The notes beneath the pieces are model-generated. The model was not told the origin of the DNA. It was given only the letters and a program-made list of their open reading frames with translations, and ran no database searches. A program made the translations under genes and the position numbers. Positions 1-6,953 of a stretch of DNA of 8,125 nucleotides are shown one piece after another. Each line of letters begins with the position of its first letter. The stretch's first letter is position 1. Source of the DNA: Candidatus Krumholzibacteriia bacterium (GTDB lineage Bacteria; Krumholzibacteriota; Krumholzibacteriia; LZORAL124-64-63); NCBI GenBank assembly GCA_027056825.1, contig JALUJS010000474.1, forward strand, positions 1 through 8,125. Direction: 5' to 3'.

Positions 1-256
1 CCAGCAGGCTGTTCATCAAGGCCGCGTTCGGCGCGTTGGTGCGCAGGCCGCTGCCGATGACGGTGGCTTCGTCAGTGCCGCCGATCTTCCGGGTGAAGCG
101 TTCCATGGCCTGCATGTCATGGTTGCCGACCGCAGCCAGGGCGCACCCCAGGCTGTCCAGCAGGAAGCGCTTGGCCTCCTTGATCGACTCGGCGGGAATG
201 TCCTCGTACTTGAGGTTCAGGACGAAATCGGCCATCTGGCGGGTCAAGCTCGGCAT
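1..256 (-). CDS. MmgE/PrpD family protein, N-terminal part (runs off left edge)
   Basis: Reading leftward from an ATG at 256-254 gives 85 codons with no stop up to the window edge. The start is MPSLTRQMADFVLNLKYEDI, followed by AKRFLLDSLGCALAAVGNHD at about residues 28-47 and a segment with EATVIGSG near residues 63-70. An LxYxDIP segment, then AKxxLLDxLGCALA, then a TVIGSG stretch is the characteristic N-terminus of the MmgE/PrpD family. That family includes 2-methylcitrate dehydratase (propionate breakdown by the methylcitrate cycle) and cis-aconitate decarboxylase. The catalytic residues lie beyond the window, so the substrate cannot be assigned. A GGGAG Shine-Dalgarno lies about 8 bases upstream of the ATG on the minus strand, supporting this start. 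The gene is divergent from the pyruvate dehydrogenase operon, with the 180-bp palindrome beginning 54 bases upstream of its start codon. Family assignment is good; the specific function is unknown. Confidence 0.85.
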   Translation of the reverse strand, partial: MPSLTRQMADFVLNLKYEDIPAESIKEAKRFLLDSLGCALAAVGNHDMQAMERFTRKIGGTDEATVIGSGLRTNAPNAALMNSLL

Positions 257-309
257 GGTGGCAATCTCCCGGGATCTGGGCGGTGCATTCGGGGCGCGGC
301 CAGAGGCTC

Positions 310-489
310 GCCCGGATTATTCATGAAGGAGCTACTGCGGATGGTTAACAGCGCGACAGGAAAGGCGTTCTCGGATTTGCTCGGTCAACGTACCGCCCCG
401 GGTACGCCTCCCTCGCAAATCCTTGCGAGCCCCTTTCCTGTCACGCTGTTTCCTCATCCTCGCTACGCTCCTTCATGAATAATCCGGGC
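310..489. repeat. 180-bp imperfect palindrome, MITE-like element
   Basis: The first 23 bases (310-332, beginning GCCCGGATTATTCATGAA) are the exact reverse complement of the last 23 (467-489). Inside, 348-365 pairs with 432-449 at 17 of 18 positions, 373-380 (GGATTTGC) pairs perfectly with 415-422, and CGTACC at 389-394 pairs with GGTACG at 401-406 around a 6-base loop. The element can therefore fold almost end to end. Outside the perfect termini the flanks are CTCG on the left (307-310) and CTAG on the right (489-492), a possible 4-base target duplication with one mismatch, if the element is taken as starting at CCCGG. No transposase is encoded. The best explanation is a non-autonomous insertion such as a MITE; the parent transposase family is not known from this sequence, and an IS1380-type origin is only a vague recollection of similar ends. 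It sits between two divergent genes, so it is not a normal terminator. Confidence 0.8.
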
Positions 490-563
490 TAGGCGCGCCG
501 GGAACCGGGCGAAGATAGCCCTTCCCGCGCACCGTGCGCAAATCGAATCGGGCCACCGGTGTA

Positions 564-591
564 TTGACCTGTGGCGAATATATCTTATCCT
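564..591 (+). promoter_or_regulatory. Probable sigma70-type promoter of the aceE-aceF-lpdA operon
   Basis: TTGACC (564-569) and TATCCT (586-591) are separated by 16 bases, in a locally AT-richer patch of a GC-rich sequence, 47 bases before the aceE start. This predicts a transcript beginning near 597-600 with a leader of about 40 bases. Immediately upstream of the -35 is a perfect 8-base palindrome, CACCGGTG (554-561). GCCAC (552-556) and GTGGC (571-575) also form an inverted repeat that brackets the -35. These could be part of an operator, but there is no match to the E. coli PdhR consensus. Confidence 0.6.
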
Positions 592-637
592 TTCAGGCGA
601 AAAAGAGAACAACTTTCATCCTCAAGCGAGGCCAGAC

Positions 638-3316
638 ATGACGGACAACCGGTCCGATATCGATCCCGGTCTGCAGCAGATCGAAAACGCCGAGTGGCGC
701 GAGTCCCTGGACTACGTGCTCCAGCAGCAGGGACCTGAGCGCGTGCAGCAGATCCTGCGGCTGTTGCAGACCCGCGCCCAGGAGCAGGGCGTGAGCATCC
801 CCTTTACGGCCAACACGCCGTACATCAACACCATCCCCCGTTCGCGGCAGCCGGTCTTTCCCGGCAACCGTGAGCTGGAGCGGCGCATCAAGTCCATCAT
901 CCGCTGGAACGCCATGGCCATGGTGGTCAGGGCCAACCGCGAGTTGCCCGGTATCGGGGGGCACATCTCGACCTACGCCTCGGCCGCGAACCTGTGGGAG
1001 GTCGGTTTCAACCATTTCTGGCGCGGTCGCACCGAGGACTTCCTGGGCGACCAGGTCTACTTCCAGGGCCACGCCTCTCCCGGCATCTACGCCCGCGCCT
1101 TCCTCGAAGGCCGCCTGACCGAGGAGGATCTGAAGAAATTCCGCCGTGAGCTGTCTCCCGGCGGCGGCCTGTCCAGCTACCCTCATCCCTACCTGATGCC
1201 CGAATTCTGGCAATTCCCCACCGTGTCCATGGGCCTGACGGCCATCTCGGCCATCTACCAGGCGCGCTTCAACCACTACCTGGTGGACCGGGGCCTGCGC
1301 AAGGCCAGCGGCCGCAAGGTGTGGGCCATGCTCGGGGACGGGGAAATGGACGAGCCCGAAAGTCTCGGCGCCATCACCCTGGCCAGCCGCGAACGCCTGG
1401 ACAACCTGATCTTCGTTATCAACTGCAACCTGCAGCGCCTGGACGGCCCGGTGCGCGGCAACGGCAAGATCATCCAGGAACTGGAGGCCGCCTTCCGCGG
1501 CGCCGGCTGGAACGTCATCAAGGTGATCTGGGGCGGGGACTGGGATCCCTTGCTGGAACAGGATAATTCGGGCAAGCTGCTGCAGCGCATGGAGGAAATC
1601 CTGGACGGCGAGATGCAACGCTACACCCTGAGCAGCGGGGCCTATATCCGCGACCACTTCTTCGGCAAGTACGAGGAGCTGAAGGAACTCGTCGCCCAGT
1701 ACAGCGACGAACAGCTGGCCCGGCTCAGGCGAGGCGGCCACGACCCGGAGAAGGTCTACGCCGCCTACAAGGCCGCCGTCGAGCACCAGGGCTCGCCCAC
1801 GGTGGTGCTGGCCCAGACCATCAAGGGCTACGGCCTGGGCGAGGCGGGCGAGGGCAAGAACATCACCCACTCCCAGAAGAAGCTCAACGAGGAGGAGCTG
1901 AAGGAATTCCGCACGCGCTTCTCCATCCCCATCAGCGACGAGGACATCGCCGAGGCCCCGTTCTACAAGCCGGCGGACGACAGCCCGGAGATGATCTACC
2001 TGCGCGAGCGCCGCGAGGCGCTGGGCGGCTTCCTTCCGCAGCGGGGCGGCGAGGCCGTGCCCATGGCCTGCCAGACCGAGGAAGTGTTCCGCGAATACTA
2101 CGACGGTTCGGGCGAGCGGGAGCTGGCCACGACCATGGCCTACGTGCACATGCTGGGCAAGCTGCTCAAGGACGAGGAATTCGGGAAGTACATCGTCCCC
2201 ATCGTGCCGGACGAGGCGCGGACCTTCGGCATGGAGGCCCTGTTCCGCCAGGTGGGCATCTACAGCCACGCCGGCCAGCTCTACGAGCCCGTGGACAAGG
2301 GCAGCCTGCTGTTCTACAACGAGAAGAAGACCGGCGCCATCCTGGAGGAGGGTCTGAGCGAGGCGGGCTCCATGGCGAGCTTCATCGCCGCCGGCACCGC
2401 CCATACCGGCAACGGCGTCAGCACCATCCCCTTCTACACCTTCTACTCCATGTTCGGCTTCCAGCGCGTGGGAGACATGATCTGGCAGGCTTGCGACTGC
2501 CGCGCCCGCGGCTTCCTGGTGGGGGCCACCGCCGGACGCACCACCCTGGCCGGCGAAGGGCTGCAGCACCAGGACGGGCACAGCCACGTGCTGGCCATGA
2601 CCCCCACTCCCGTCAAGGCCTACGACCCGGCCTTCGCCTACGAGCTGGCGGTGATCATCCACGACGGCATCACGCGCATGTACTGCCACCAGGAGGACTG
2701 GATCTACTACCTGACCGTGGGCAACGAACAGTACCGCATGCCGCCCATGCCCAAGGGAGCCGGCGTCCGCGAGGGCATCCTCAAGGGGATGTACCGCTTC
2801 CGCAGGAGCCGGCGCAAGGGTCCGCGGGCCCACCTGCTGGGCAGCGGCGCCATCCTGAACGAGGCCCTCAAGGCCGCCGAGCTGCTGGAAAAGAACTTCA
2901 AGGTGGCCGCCGACGTGTGGAGCGTCACCAGCTACAAGGAGCTTTACCGCGACGCCGTGGAAGCCGAGCGCTGGAACCTCCTGCATCCGGGCAGGAAGCC
3001 CCGCACGCCCTACCTGACCGGTCTGCTGGCCGACCAGGACGGGGTGTTCGTCGCGGCCAGCGACTACATGAAGGTGCTGCCGGCGACCGTGGCCAAGTGG
3101 ATCCCCGGCCCCCTGCACTGCCTGGGCACCGACGGTTTCGGGCGCAGCGACGGGCGCCAGCAGCTGCGGGACTTCTTCGAGGTCGACCACCGCTACATCG
3201 CGCTGGCCGCCCTGGAGGAGCTTGCCCTGCGCGGGGACATCGACGCCGCCGTCCCGCAGGCCGCCATCAGGGAACTGGGCGTCGATCCGGACAAGCCCAA
3301 CCCGCACACGGACTGA
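638..3316 (+). CDS. aceE: Pyruvate dehydrogenase E1 component, homodimeric type
   Basis: This 892-residue protein (E. coli AceE is 887) is the thiamine-diphosphate-dependent E1 that decarboxylates pyruvate and reductively acetylates the lipoyl group of E2. It aligns with E. coli AceE over nearly its full length. The N-terminal region (about 1-45, DIDPGLQQIENAEWRESLDY) corresponds to the segment that docks E1 to E2. The ThDP/Mg motif is GDGEMDE at 233-239, with the INCNLQRLDGP segment at 261-271. Active-site histidines are present: H109 in GIGGH, H145 in YFQGH and H411 in the mobile loop GEGKNITH. E571 in LEEGLSEAG matches the glutamate that activates the cofactor, and GEGLQHQDGHSH is at 639-650. 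Nothing essential appears to be missing. The ATG at 638 follows GCGAGG (626-631) at a spacing of 6. It is the first gene of the operon, 44 bases ahead of aceF. Confidence 0.98.
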   Translation: MTDNRSDIDPGLQQIENAEWRESLDYVLQQQGPERVQQILRLLQTRAQEQGVSIPFTANTPYINTIPRSRQPVFPGNRELERRIKSIIRWNAMAMVVRANRELPGIGGHISTYASAANLWEVGFNHFWRGRTEDFLGDQVYFQGHASPGIYARAFLEGRLTEEDLKKFRRELSPGGGLSSYPHPYLMPEFWQFPTVSMGLTAISAIYQARFNHYLVDRGLRKASGRKVWAMLGDGEMDEPESLGAITLASRERLDNLIFVINCNLQRLDGPVRGNGKIIQELEAAFRGAGWNVIKVIWGGDWDPLLEQDNSGKLLQRMEEILDGEMQRYTLSSGAYIRDHFFGKYEELKELVAQYSDEQLARLRRGGHDPEKVYAAYKAAVEHQGSPTVVLAQTIKGYGLGEAGEGKNITHSQKKLNEEELKEFRTRFSIPISDEDIAEAPFYKPADDSPEMIYLRERREALGGFLPQRGGEAVPMACQTEEVFREYYDGSGERELATTMAYVHMLGKLLKDEEFGKYIVPIVPDEARTFGMEALFRQVGIYSHAGQLYEPVDKGSLLFYNEKKTGAILEEGLSEAGSMASFIAAGTAHTGNGVSTIPFYTFYSMFGFQRVGDMIWQACDCRARGFLVGATAGRTTLAGEGLQHQDGHSHVLAMTPTPVKAYDPAFAYELAVIIHDGITRMYCHQEDWIYYLTVGNEQYRMPPMPKGAGVREGILKGMYRFRRSRRKGPRAHLLGSGAILNEALKAAELLEKNFKVAADVWSVTSYKELYRDAVEAERWNLLHPGRKPRTPYLTGLLADQDGVFVAASDYMKVLPATVAKWIPGPLHCLGTDGFGRSDGRQQLRDFFEVDHRYIALAALEELALRGDIDAAVPQAAIRELGVDPDKPNPHTD

Positions 3317-3322
3317 AACCCC

Positions 3323-3345
3323 GTTGCGCGGCCGGGCCGCGCAAC
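3323..3345 (+). promoter_or_regulatory. Perfect 10-bp stem-loop between aceE and aceF
   Basis: GTTGCGCGGC (3323-3332) pairs exactly with GCCGCGCAAC (3336-3345) around a 3-base loop (CGG). The stem begins 7 bases after the aceE stop and ends 5 bases before the aceF Shine-Dalgarno AAGGA (3351-3355). No T-run follows, so it does not look like an intrinsic terminator. It may set relative expression through RNA processing, protection of the upstream message, or partial attenuation. The structure is directly visible; the role is inferred. Confidence 0.6.
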
Positions 3346-3360
3346 CCATGAAGGAATACC

Positions 3361-4722
3361 ATGGATATCATCGTTCCCGAAGTCAGCGACGGCGTCACCA
3401 AGGGCACGGTCATTTCGGTGGCCGCGGGCCCCGGCGACACGGTCGAGGCGGACCAGACCCTGCTGGAGATGGAGACGGACAAGGCCGTTGTGGCCATCCC
3501 CGCCCCCGTGGCCTGCACCATCACCGAAGTGCTGGTGGAAGAGGGTCAGGAGATTTCCGTCGGCGAGGTGATCATGCGCGCCGAGGACGGCGACACCGCG
3601 GAACGATCCGCTGATCCCGCCGCCGGGACCGCCCCGTCCCCCGAGTCCGAACCCGTCACCGCACCCGCTCCCGCGGTGGCCGTGCAGGCTCCCGCTCCCG
3701 CCCCGGCGGCACCCGCGGCATCTGAGCCCCCCGAGACGCCGGTCGCTGCCGACGCCCCGACCGAGGTGGACCTGAGCACCGTCCGCACCGGCGATCTGGT
3801 GGCCCCGGCCGCCCCTTCGGTACGCCGCCTGGCCCGCGAGCTGGGCGTGGACATCTACCAGGTGCAGGGCACCGGCCCGGCCGGGCGCATCAGCGAGGAC
3901 GACGTCCGCACCTTCGTGCGCGAGACCATGCGGCGGATCACCGGCGGCGGCCCTGCCCCCGCGGTCACCGGGGAGTTCCCCGGCCTGCACGCCCAGCGTC
4001 CCCTGCCCGACTTCACCCGCTGGGGCCCCGTACACACCGAGCCCCTGTCCAAGGTGCGCAGGATCACCGCCGACGCCATGGGCTACGCCTGGTCCACCAT
4101 CCCCATGGTGACCCAGGAGGATGCCGCCGACCTCACGGACTTCGAACGCTACCGGCGTGAGTTCAACGCCAAGGCCCCGACAGAGGACAAGCTCACCACC
4201 ACCGCGCTGCTGCTGAAGGTCTGCGCCACGGCGCTCAAGGTCTTCCCCCAATTCAACTCGAGCCTTGACCTGGCCCACGGGGAATTGATCCTTAAGGACC
4301 ATGTGCACATCGGCGTGGCCGTGGACACCCCCGGCGGCCTGCTGGTGCCGGTGGTCCGGGACGCGGACACCAAGGGCGTCGCCGCGCTGGCCCGCGAGCT
4401 GAATGACCTGGCCGATCGCACCCGCCAGCGGCGCATCAGCCCCGCGGACATGGAAGGCGGCACCTTCACCATCAGCAACCTCGGGGGCATCGGCGGCACG
4501 GGGTTCACGCCCATCGTGTACGCGCCCCAGGTGGCCATCCTCGGCGTCTCGCGCGCGCAGATGCGCCCCACCTGGAACGGGAATGAGTTCGCGCCCCGCC
4601 TGATCATGCCGCTGTCGTTGACCTACGACCACCGGGTCATCGACGGGGCCGACGGCGCGCGCTTCTTGCGCTGGATCTGCCGGGCCGTGGAGGATCCGTT
4701 CAACCTCGTCATGGAAGGATAG
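3361..4722 (+). CDS. aceF: Dihydrolipoyllysine-residue acetyltransferase (PDH E2), one lipoyl domain
   Basis: This 453-residue E2 carries the swinging lipoyl arm and transfers the acetyl group to CoA, and it forms the core of the PDH complex. Domains in order: a lipoyl domain (about 1-78) with the lipoylated lysine K41 in EMETDKAVV; a long flexible Ala/Pro-rich linker (about 82-145, with repeated APAPA stretches); a peripheral-subunit-binding domain (about 147-186, APSVRRLARELGVDIYQVQG then GRISEDDVRTFV); a second short linker; and the acyltransferase domain (about 225-453). The last carries ISNLGGIGGTGFTPI at about 371-385 and the catalytic HRVIDG at 424-429 (H424, D428). GGIGGTxFTP and a C-terminus in PFNLVMEG fit the pyruvate-specific E2 type. 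There is one lipoyl domain, whereas E. coli AceF has three. The start follows AAGGA by 5 bases. lpdA begins 3 bases after its stop. Confidence 0.97.
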   Translation: MDIIVPEVSDGVTKGTVISVAAGPGDTVEADQTLLEMETDKAVVAIPAPVACTITEVLVEEGQEISVGEVIMRAEDGDTAERSADPAAGTAPSPESEPVTAPAPAVAVQAPAPAPAAPAASEPPETPVAADAPTEVDLSTVRTGDLVAPAAPSVRRLARELGVDIYQVQGTGPAGRISEDDVRTFVRETMRRITGGGPAPAVTGEFPGLHAQRPLPDFTRWGPVHTEPLSKVRRITADAMGYAWSTIPMVTQEDAADLTDFERYRREFNAKAPTEDKLTTTALLLKVCATALKVFPQFNSSLDLAHGELILKDHVHIGVAVDTPGGLLVPVVRDADTKGVAALARELNDLADRTRQRRISPADMEGGTFTISNLGGIGGTGFTPIVYAPQVAILGVSRAQMRPTWNGNEFAPRLIMPLSLTYDHRVIDGADGARFLRWICRAVEDPFNLVMEG

Positions 4723-4725
4723 ATC

Positions 4726-6126
4726 ATGTCCGATCAGACCGGCATCCCCGCCCGGGCGCAGCTTGTCGTCGTCGGCGCCGGGCCGGGCGGCTACCACGCC
4801 GCTTTCCACGCGGCCGATCTCGGCCTGGAGGTCGTGCTCATCGACCCGGCCGAGAACCCCGGCGGGGTCTGCCTTTACCGGGGCTGCATCCCCAGCAAGG
4901 CCCTGCTGCACACCGCAAAGCTGGTCAGCGAGACGGCCGAGGCCGCGGAGATCGGCATGCGCTTCCCCCCGCCTGAAATCGACGTCGACCGCGTGCGGGA
5001 GTGGAAGAACGAGGTCATCGCCAAGCTCACCGGCGGCCTGGGCATGAAGGCGAAGCAGAAGAAGGTGCGCCACCTGCGCGGAACCGCCCGCCTGACCGGT
5101 CCCCACGTCCTGCGCTTCACCACTCCGGAGGGTGACAGCCACGACCTGGAGTTCGAACAGGCCATCCTGGCGGCCGGATCGCGGCCCATCATGCTCCCGG
5201 GCTTTGCTCCTTCGGCCAGGATCATGAACTCCACCGGGGCCCTGGAACTGCAGGACGTGCCCGCGTCGCTGCTGGTCGTCGGCGGCGGCTACATCGGTCT
5301 GGAGCTGGGTTCGGTCTACGCCGCCCTGGGCAGCAGGGTCTCGGTGGTCGCCGTAACATTAAGGCAATTGCCGGGCTGCGACCGCGACCTGGTCTCGGTG
5401 CTCAAGAGGCGCCTGGACAAGAAGTTCGCAGCCATCATGCTGAACACGAAGGTGGCCGCCATGGAGGAAGGCCCCGACGGGGTGACCGTGACCTTCGAGG
5501 ACAAGAAGGGCTCGCGCACCGAGACCTTCGCCAAGGTGCTCGTGTCCATCGGGCGCCGGCCCAACACGCAGGACCTGGGCCTAGACAGCGCCGGTATCGC
5601 CGTGGACGAGCACGGTTTCGTGGTTGTGGACGCCCAGCGCCGCACCGCCCAGTCGCACATCTTCGCCATCGGGGACATCGCGGGCCAGCCCATGCTGGCG
5701 CACAAGGCCTACCGCGAGGCCGCCGTGGCCGCGGACGCGGCGGCTGGACGCAAGAGCGTCTACGATCCCCGCGCCATCCCCGCCGTGGTGTTCACCGACC
5801 CGGAGATCGCCTGGTGCGGCCTGACCGAGACCGAGGCCCGCGCCGCCGGCCGCAAGGTCACGACCGCCAAGCTGCCCTGGCGCGGCAACGGCCGCACCCT
5901 GACCCTGGGCCGGGACGACGGCATGACCAAGCTCATCACCGAGCCGGATTCCGGGGTCATCCTGGGCGTGGCCATGGCCGGCCCCGGGGCGGGCGAGCTC
6001 ATCGCCGAAGGCGTCCTGGCCATGGAAATGGCCGCGACTGCGGAGGACCTGCGGCAGACCATCCACCCCCACCCCACCCTTTCGGAGACGGTGTTCGACG
6101 CGGCCTGGTCCCTGCCTTCGCAATGA
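4726..6126 (+). CDS. lpdA: Dihydrolipoyl dehydrogenase (PDH E3)
   Basis: This 466-residue flavoprotein reoxidises the dihydrolipoyl group of E2 and passes electrons through FAD to NAD+. Visible motifs: the FAD-binding GAGPGG at 17-22; the redox-active disulfide C49/C54 in GGVCLYRGCIPSK; the dinucleotide-binding GGGYIGLELG at 186-195; the second FAD motif FAIGDIAGQPMLAHK at 313-327 (D317); and the catalytic dyad H449/E454 in HPHPTLSE. All are intact. One departure stands out: ungapped alignment with E. coli Lpd puts A209 where the glutamate that binds the NAD adenine ribose normally sits (VVEM becomes VVAV). The next codons (5353-5370) are unusually AT-rich and rare for this gene. The ATG at 4726 is preceded by GGAAGGA (4713-4719), inside the end of aceF, which suggests coupled translation. 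Its stop overlaps the start of the next gene. Confidence 0.97.
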   Translation: MSDQTGIPARAQLVVVGAGPGGYHAAFHAADLGLEVVLIDPAENPGGVCLYRGCIPSKALLHTAKLVSETAEAAEIGMRFPPPEIDVDRVREWKNEVIAKLTGGLGMKAKQKKVRHLRGTARLTGPHVLRFTTPEGDSHDLEFEQAILAAGSRPIMLPGFAPSARIMNSTGALELQDVPASLLVVGGGYIGLELGSVYAALGSRVSVVAVTLRQLPGCDRDLVSVLKRRLDKKFAAIMLNTKVAAMEEGPDGVTVTFEDKKGSRTETFAKVLVSIGRRPNTQDLGLDSAGIAVDEHGFVVVDAQRRTAQSHIFAIGDIAGQPMLAHKAYREAAVAADAAAGRKSVYDPRAIPAVVFTDPEIAWCGLTETEARAAGRKVTTAKLPWRGNGRTLTLGRDDGMTKLITEPDSGVILGVAMAGPGAGELIAEGVLAMEMAATAEDLRQTIHPHPTLSETVFDAAWSLPSQ

Positions 6127-6866
6127 GGCGCCGGGGACTTTCCCTGGTCCTGGCGGCCGCCGGCGCCGTTCTCCTGGCGGCTCTTGCCGGCTGCGGCGGG
6201 AATGGAAGTTTCCGTCCCCCCGCGCCGCCTGCGTTCCGCGCGCGGATCCTGGCCCTTGGCGACTCCTACACCGTGGGCGAAGGAATCGATCCCCGGCAGG
6301 CCTGGCCGTACCAGCTTGCCGACTCCCTGGCCGCGCAGGGCGATACCTCGGCCGTGGAGATGACCGCGGCCACCGGCTGGCGCACCGACGATCTCCTGGC
6401 CGAACTGAGGCATGCGGATCCGGAAGGGCCTTTCGACGCGGTCATGCTCATGATCGGCGTCAACGACCAGTTCCAGGGCTTCTCCGTGGAACATTACGCG
6501 ACCTACCTGGACACCCTCATCGCGGAGGCGGCGGCCCTGGCCGCGGATCCGGACCGGCTGCTGGTCTTCTCCATTCCCGATTACGGCGTCACACCCGTGG
6601 GCGGACTGTTCGGCGGGGACGCCGTCTCGGCGGCCATCGACACCTTCAACCTGCGCGGCCGCGCGCTGGCCGCCGACCGGGGCCACCTGTGGCTGGACGT
6701 GACGGAGCGGTCCCGCGAGGCCGATGGGGACCGATCCCTGGTGGCCGGGGACGGCTTGCATTTCTCCGCCGCGATGTACGCGCTGTGGGTGCGGGATATG
6801 CTCCCTGTCGTCACCCCTCTCGTGGCCGGCCCGGCAACTCCGACCGATCCGAATCAGGGCTCGTAA
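6123..6866 (+). CDS. SGNH/GDSL-family hydrolase, predicted lipoprotein
   Basis: The ATG at 6123 overlaps the lpdA stop as ATGA and gives 247 residues. The same frame is open further upstream, but this start yields a clean lipoprotein signal: MRRR, a hydrophobic run of about 15 residues, then the lipobox LAGC with C24 as the predicted lipidated residue. SGNH landmarks follow: block I LALGDSYT (44-50) with nucleophile S48, block II with G85 in ATGWRTDD, block III IGVND with N114, and block V DGLHF with the D210/H213 pair. The complete catalytic set predicts an active esterase/lipase-like hydrolase anchored at the periplasmic side of a membrane. The substrate is unknown. IPDYGVTP at 151-158 is familiar from uncharacterised members of this subtype. 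No separate Shine-Dalgarno is apparent, so translation probably depends on coupling to lpdA. It is the last gene of the PDH operon. Confidence 0.9.
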   Translation: MRRRGLSLVLAAAGAVLLAALAGCGGNGSFRPPAPPAFRARILALGDSYTVGEGIDPRQAWPYQLADSLAAQGDTSAVEMTAATGWRTDDLLAELRHADPEGPFDAVMLMIGVNDQFQGFSVEHYATYLDTLIAEAAALAADPDRLLVFSIPDYGVTPVGGLFGGDAVSAAIDTFNLRGRALAADRGHLWLDVTERSREADGDRSLVAGDGLHFSAAMYALWVRDMLPVVTPLVAGPATPTDPNQGS

Positions 6867-6908
6867 CCCGTCCGCCGCCCCGGCCGGTCTGGTCATCACC
6901 CTACCATG

Positions 6909-6936
6909 TTGAACTCCTATTAATTTGGTATAGTTT
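6909..6936 (+). promoter_or_regulatory. Candidate promoter for the two-helix membrane protein
   Basis: The patch 6906-6940 is strikingly AT-rich for this sequence. TTGAAC (6909-6914) is followed by TATAGT (6929-6934, spacing 14) or TAGTTT (6931-6936, spacing 16). Either choice puts the transcription start around 6940-6943, directly in front of AAAGGAGG (6942-6949), so the leader would be only a dozen or so bases. This implies that the downstream gene is transcribed separately from the PDH operon. Confidence 0.5.
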
Positions 6937-6953
6937 ATCCGAAAGGAGGTTCC

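Noticed and set aside
36..478. Two plus-strand open frames of 96 and 119 codons at the left end
   Set aside because: They overlap the MmgE/PrpD coding sequence on the other strand, and the second runs through the palindrome. Neither has a family signature.
310..489. The palindrome as an intrinsic terminator or CRISPR-like repeat
   Set aside because: Both flanking genes point away from it, so neither ends there. It is one inverted pair, not a spaced direct-repeat array.
593..3349. A 918-codon open frame on the minus strand, opposite aceE
   Set aside because: It lies opposite a fully recognisable aceE and is low-complexity, rich in Gly, Ala, Val, Leu, His and Gln, as expected from the complement of GC-rich codons. 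No family motif is visible.
3193..5142. A 649-codon minus-strand open frame opposite aceF and lpdA
   Set aside because: It spans two well-supported genes, has Gly/His/Arg-rich low-complexity translation and no recognisable domain: a GC-rich shadow frame.
5814..6122. An upstream extension of the SGNH hydrolase frame into lpdA
   Set aside because: The extension would be a 103-residue Arg/Gly/Pro-rich tail coded out of frame inside lpdA and would bury the lipoprotein signal. The ATG at 6123 gives a proper signal peptide.
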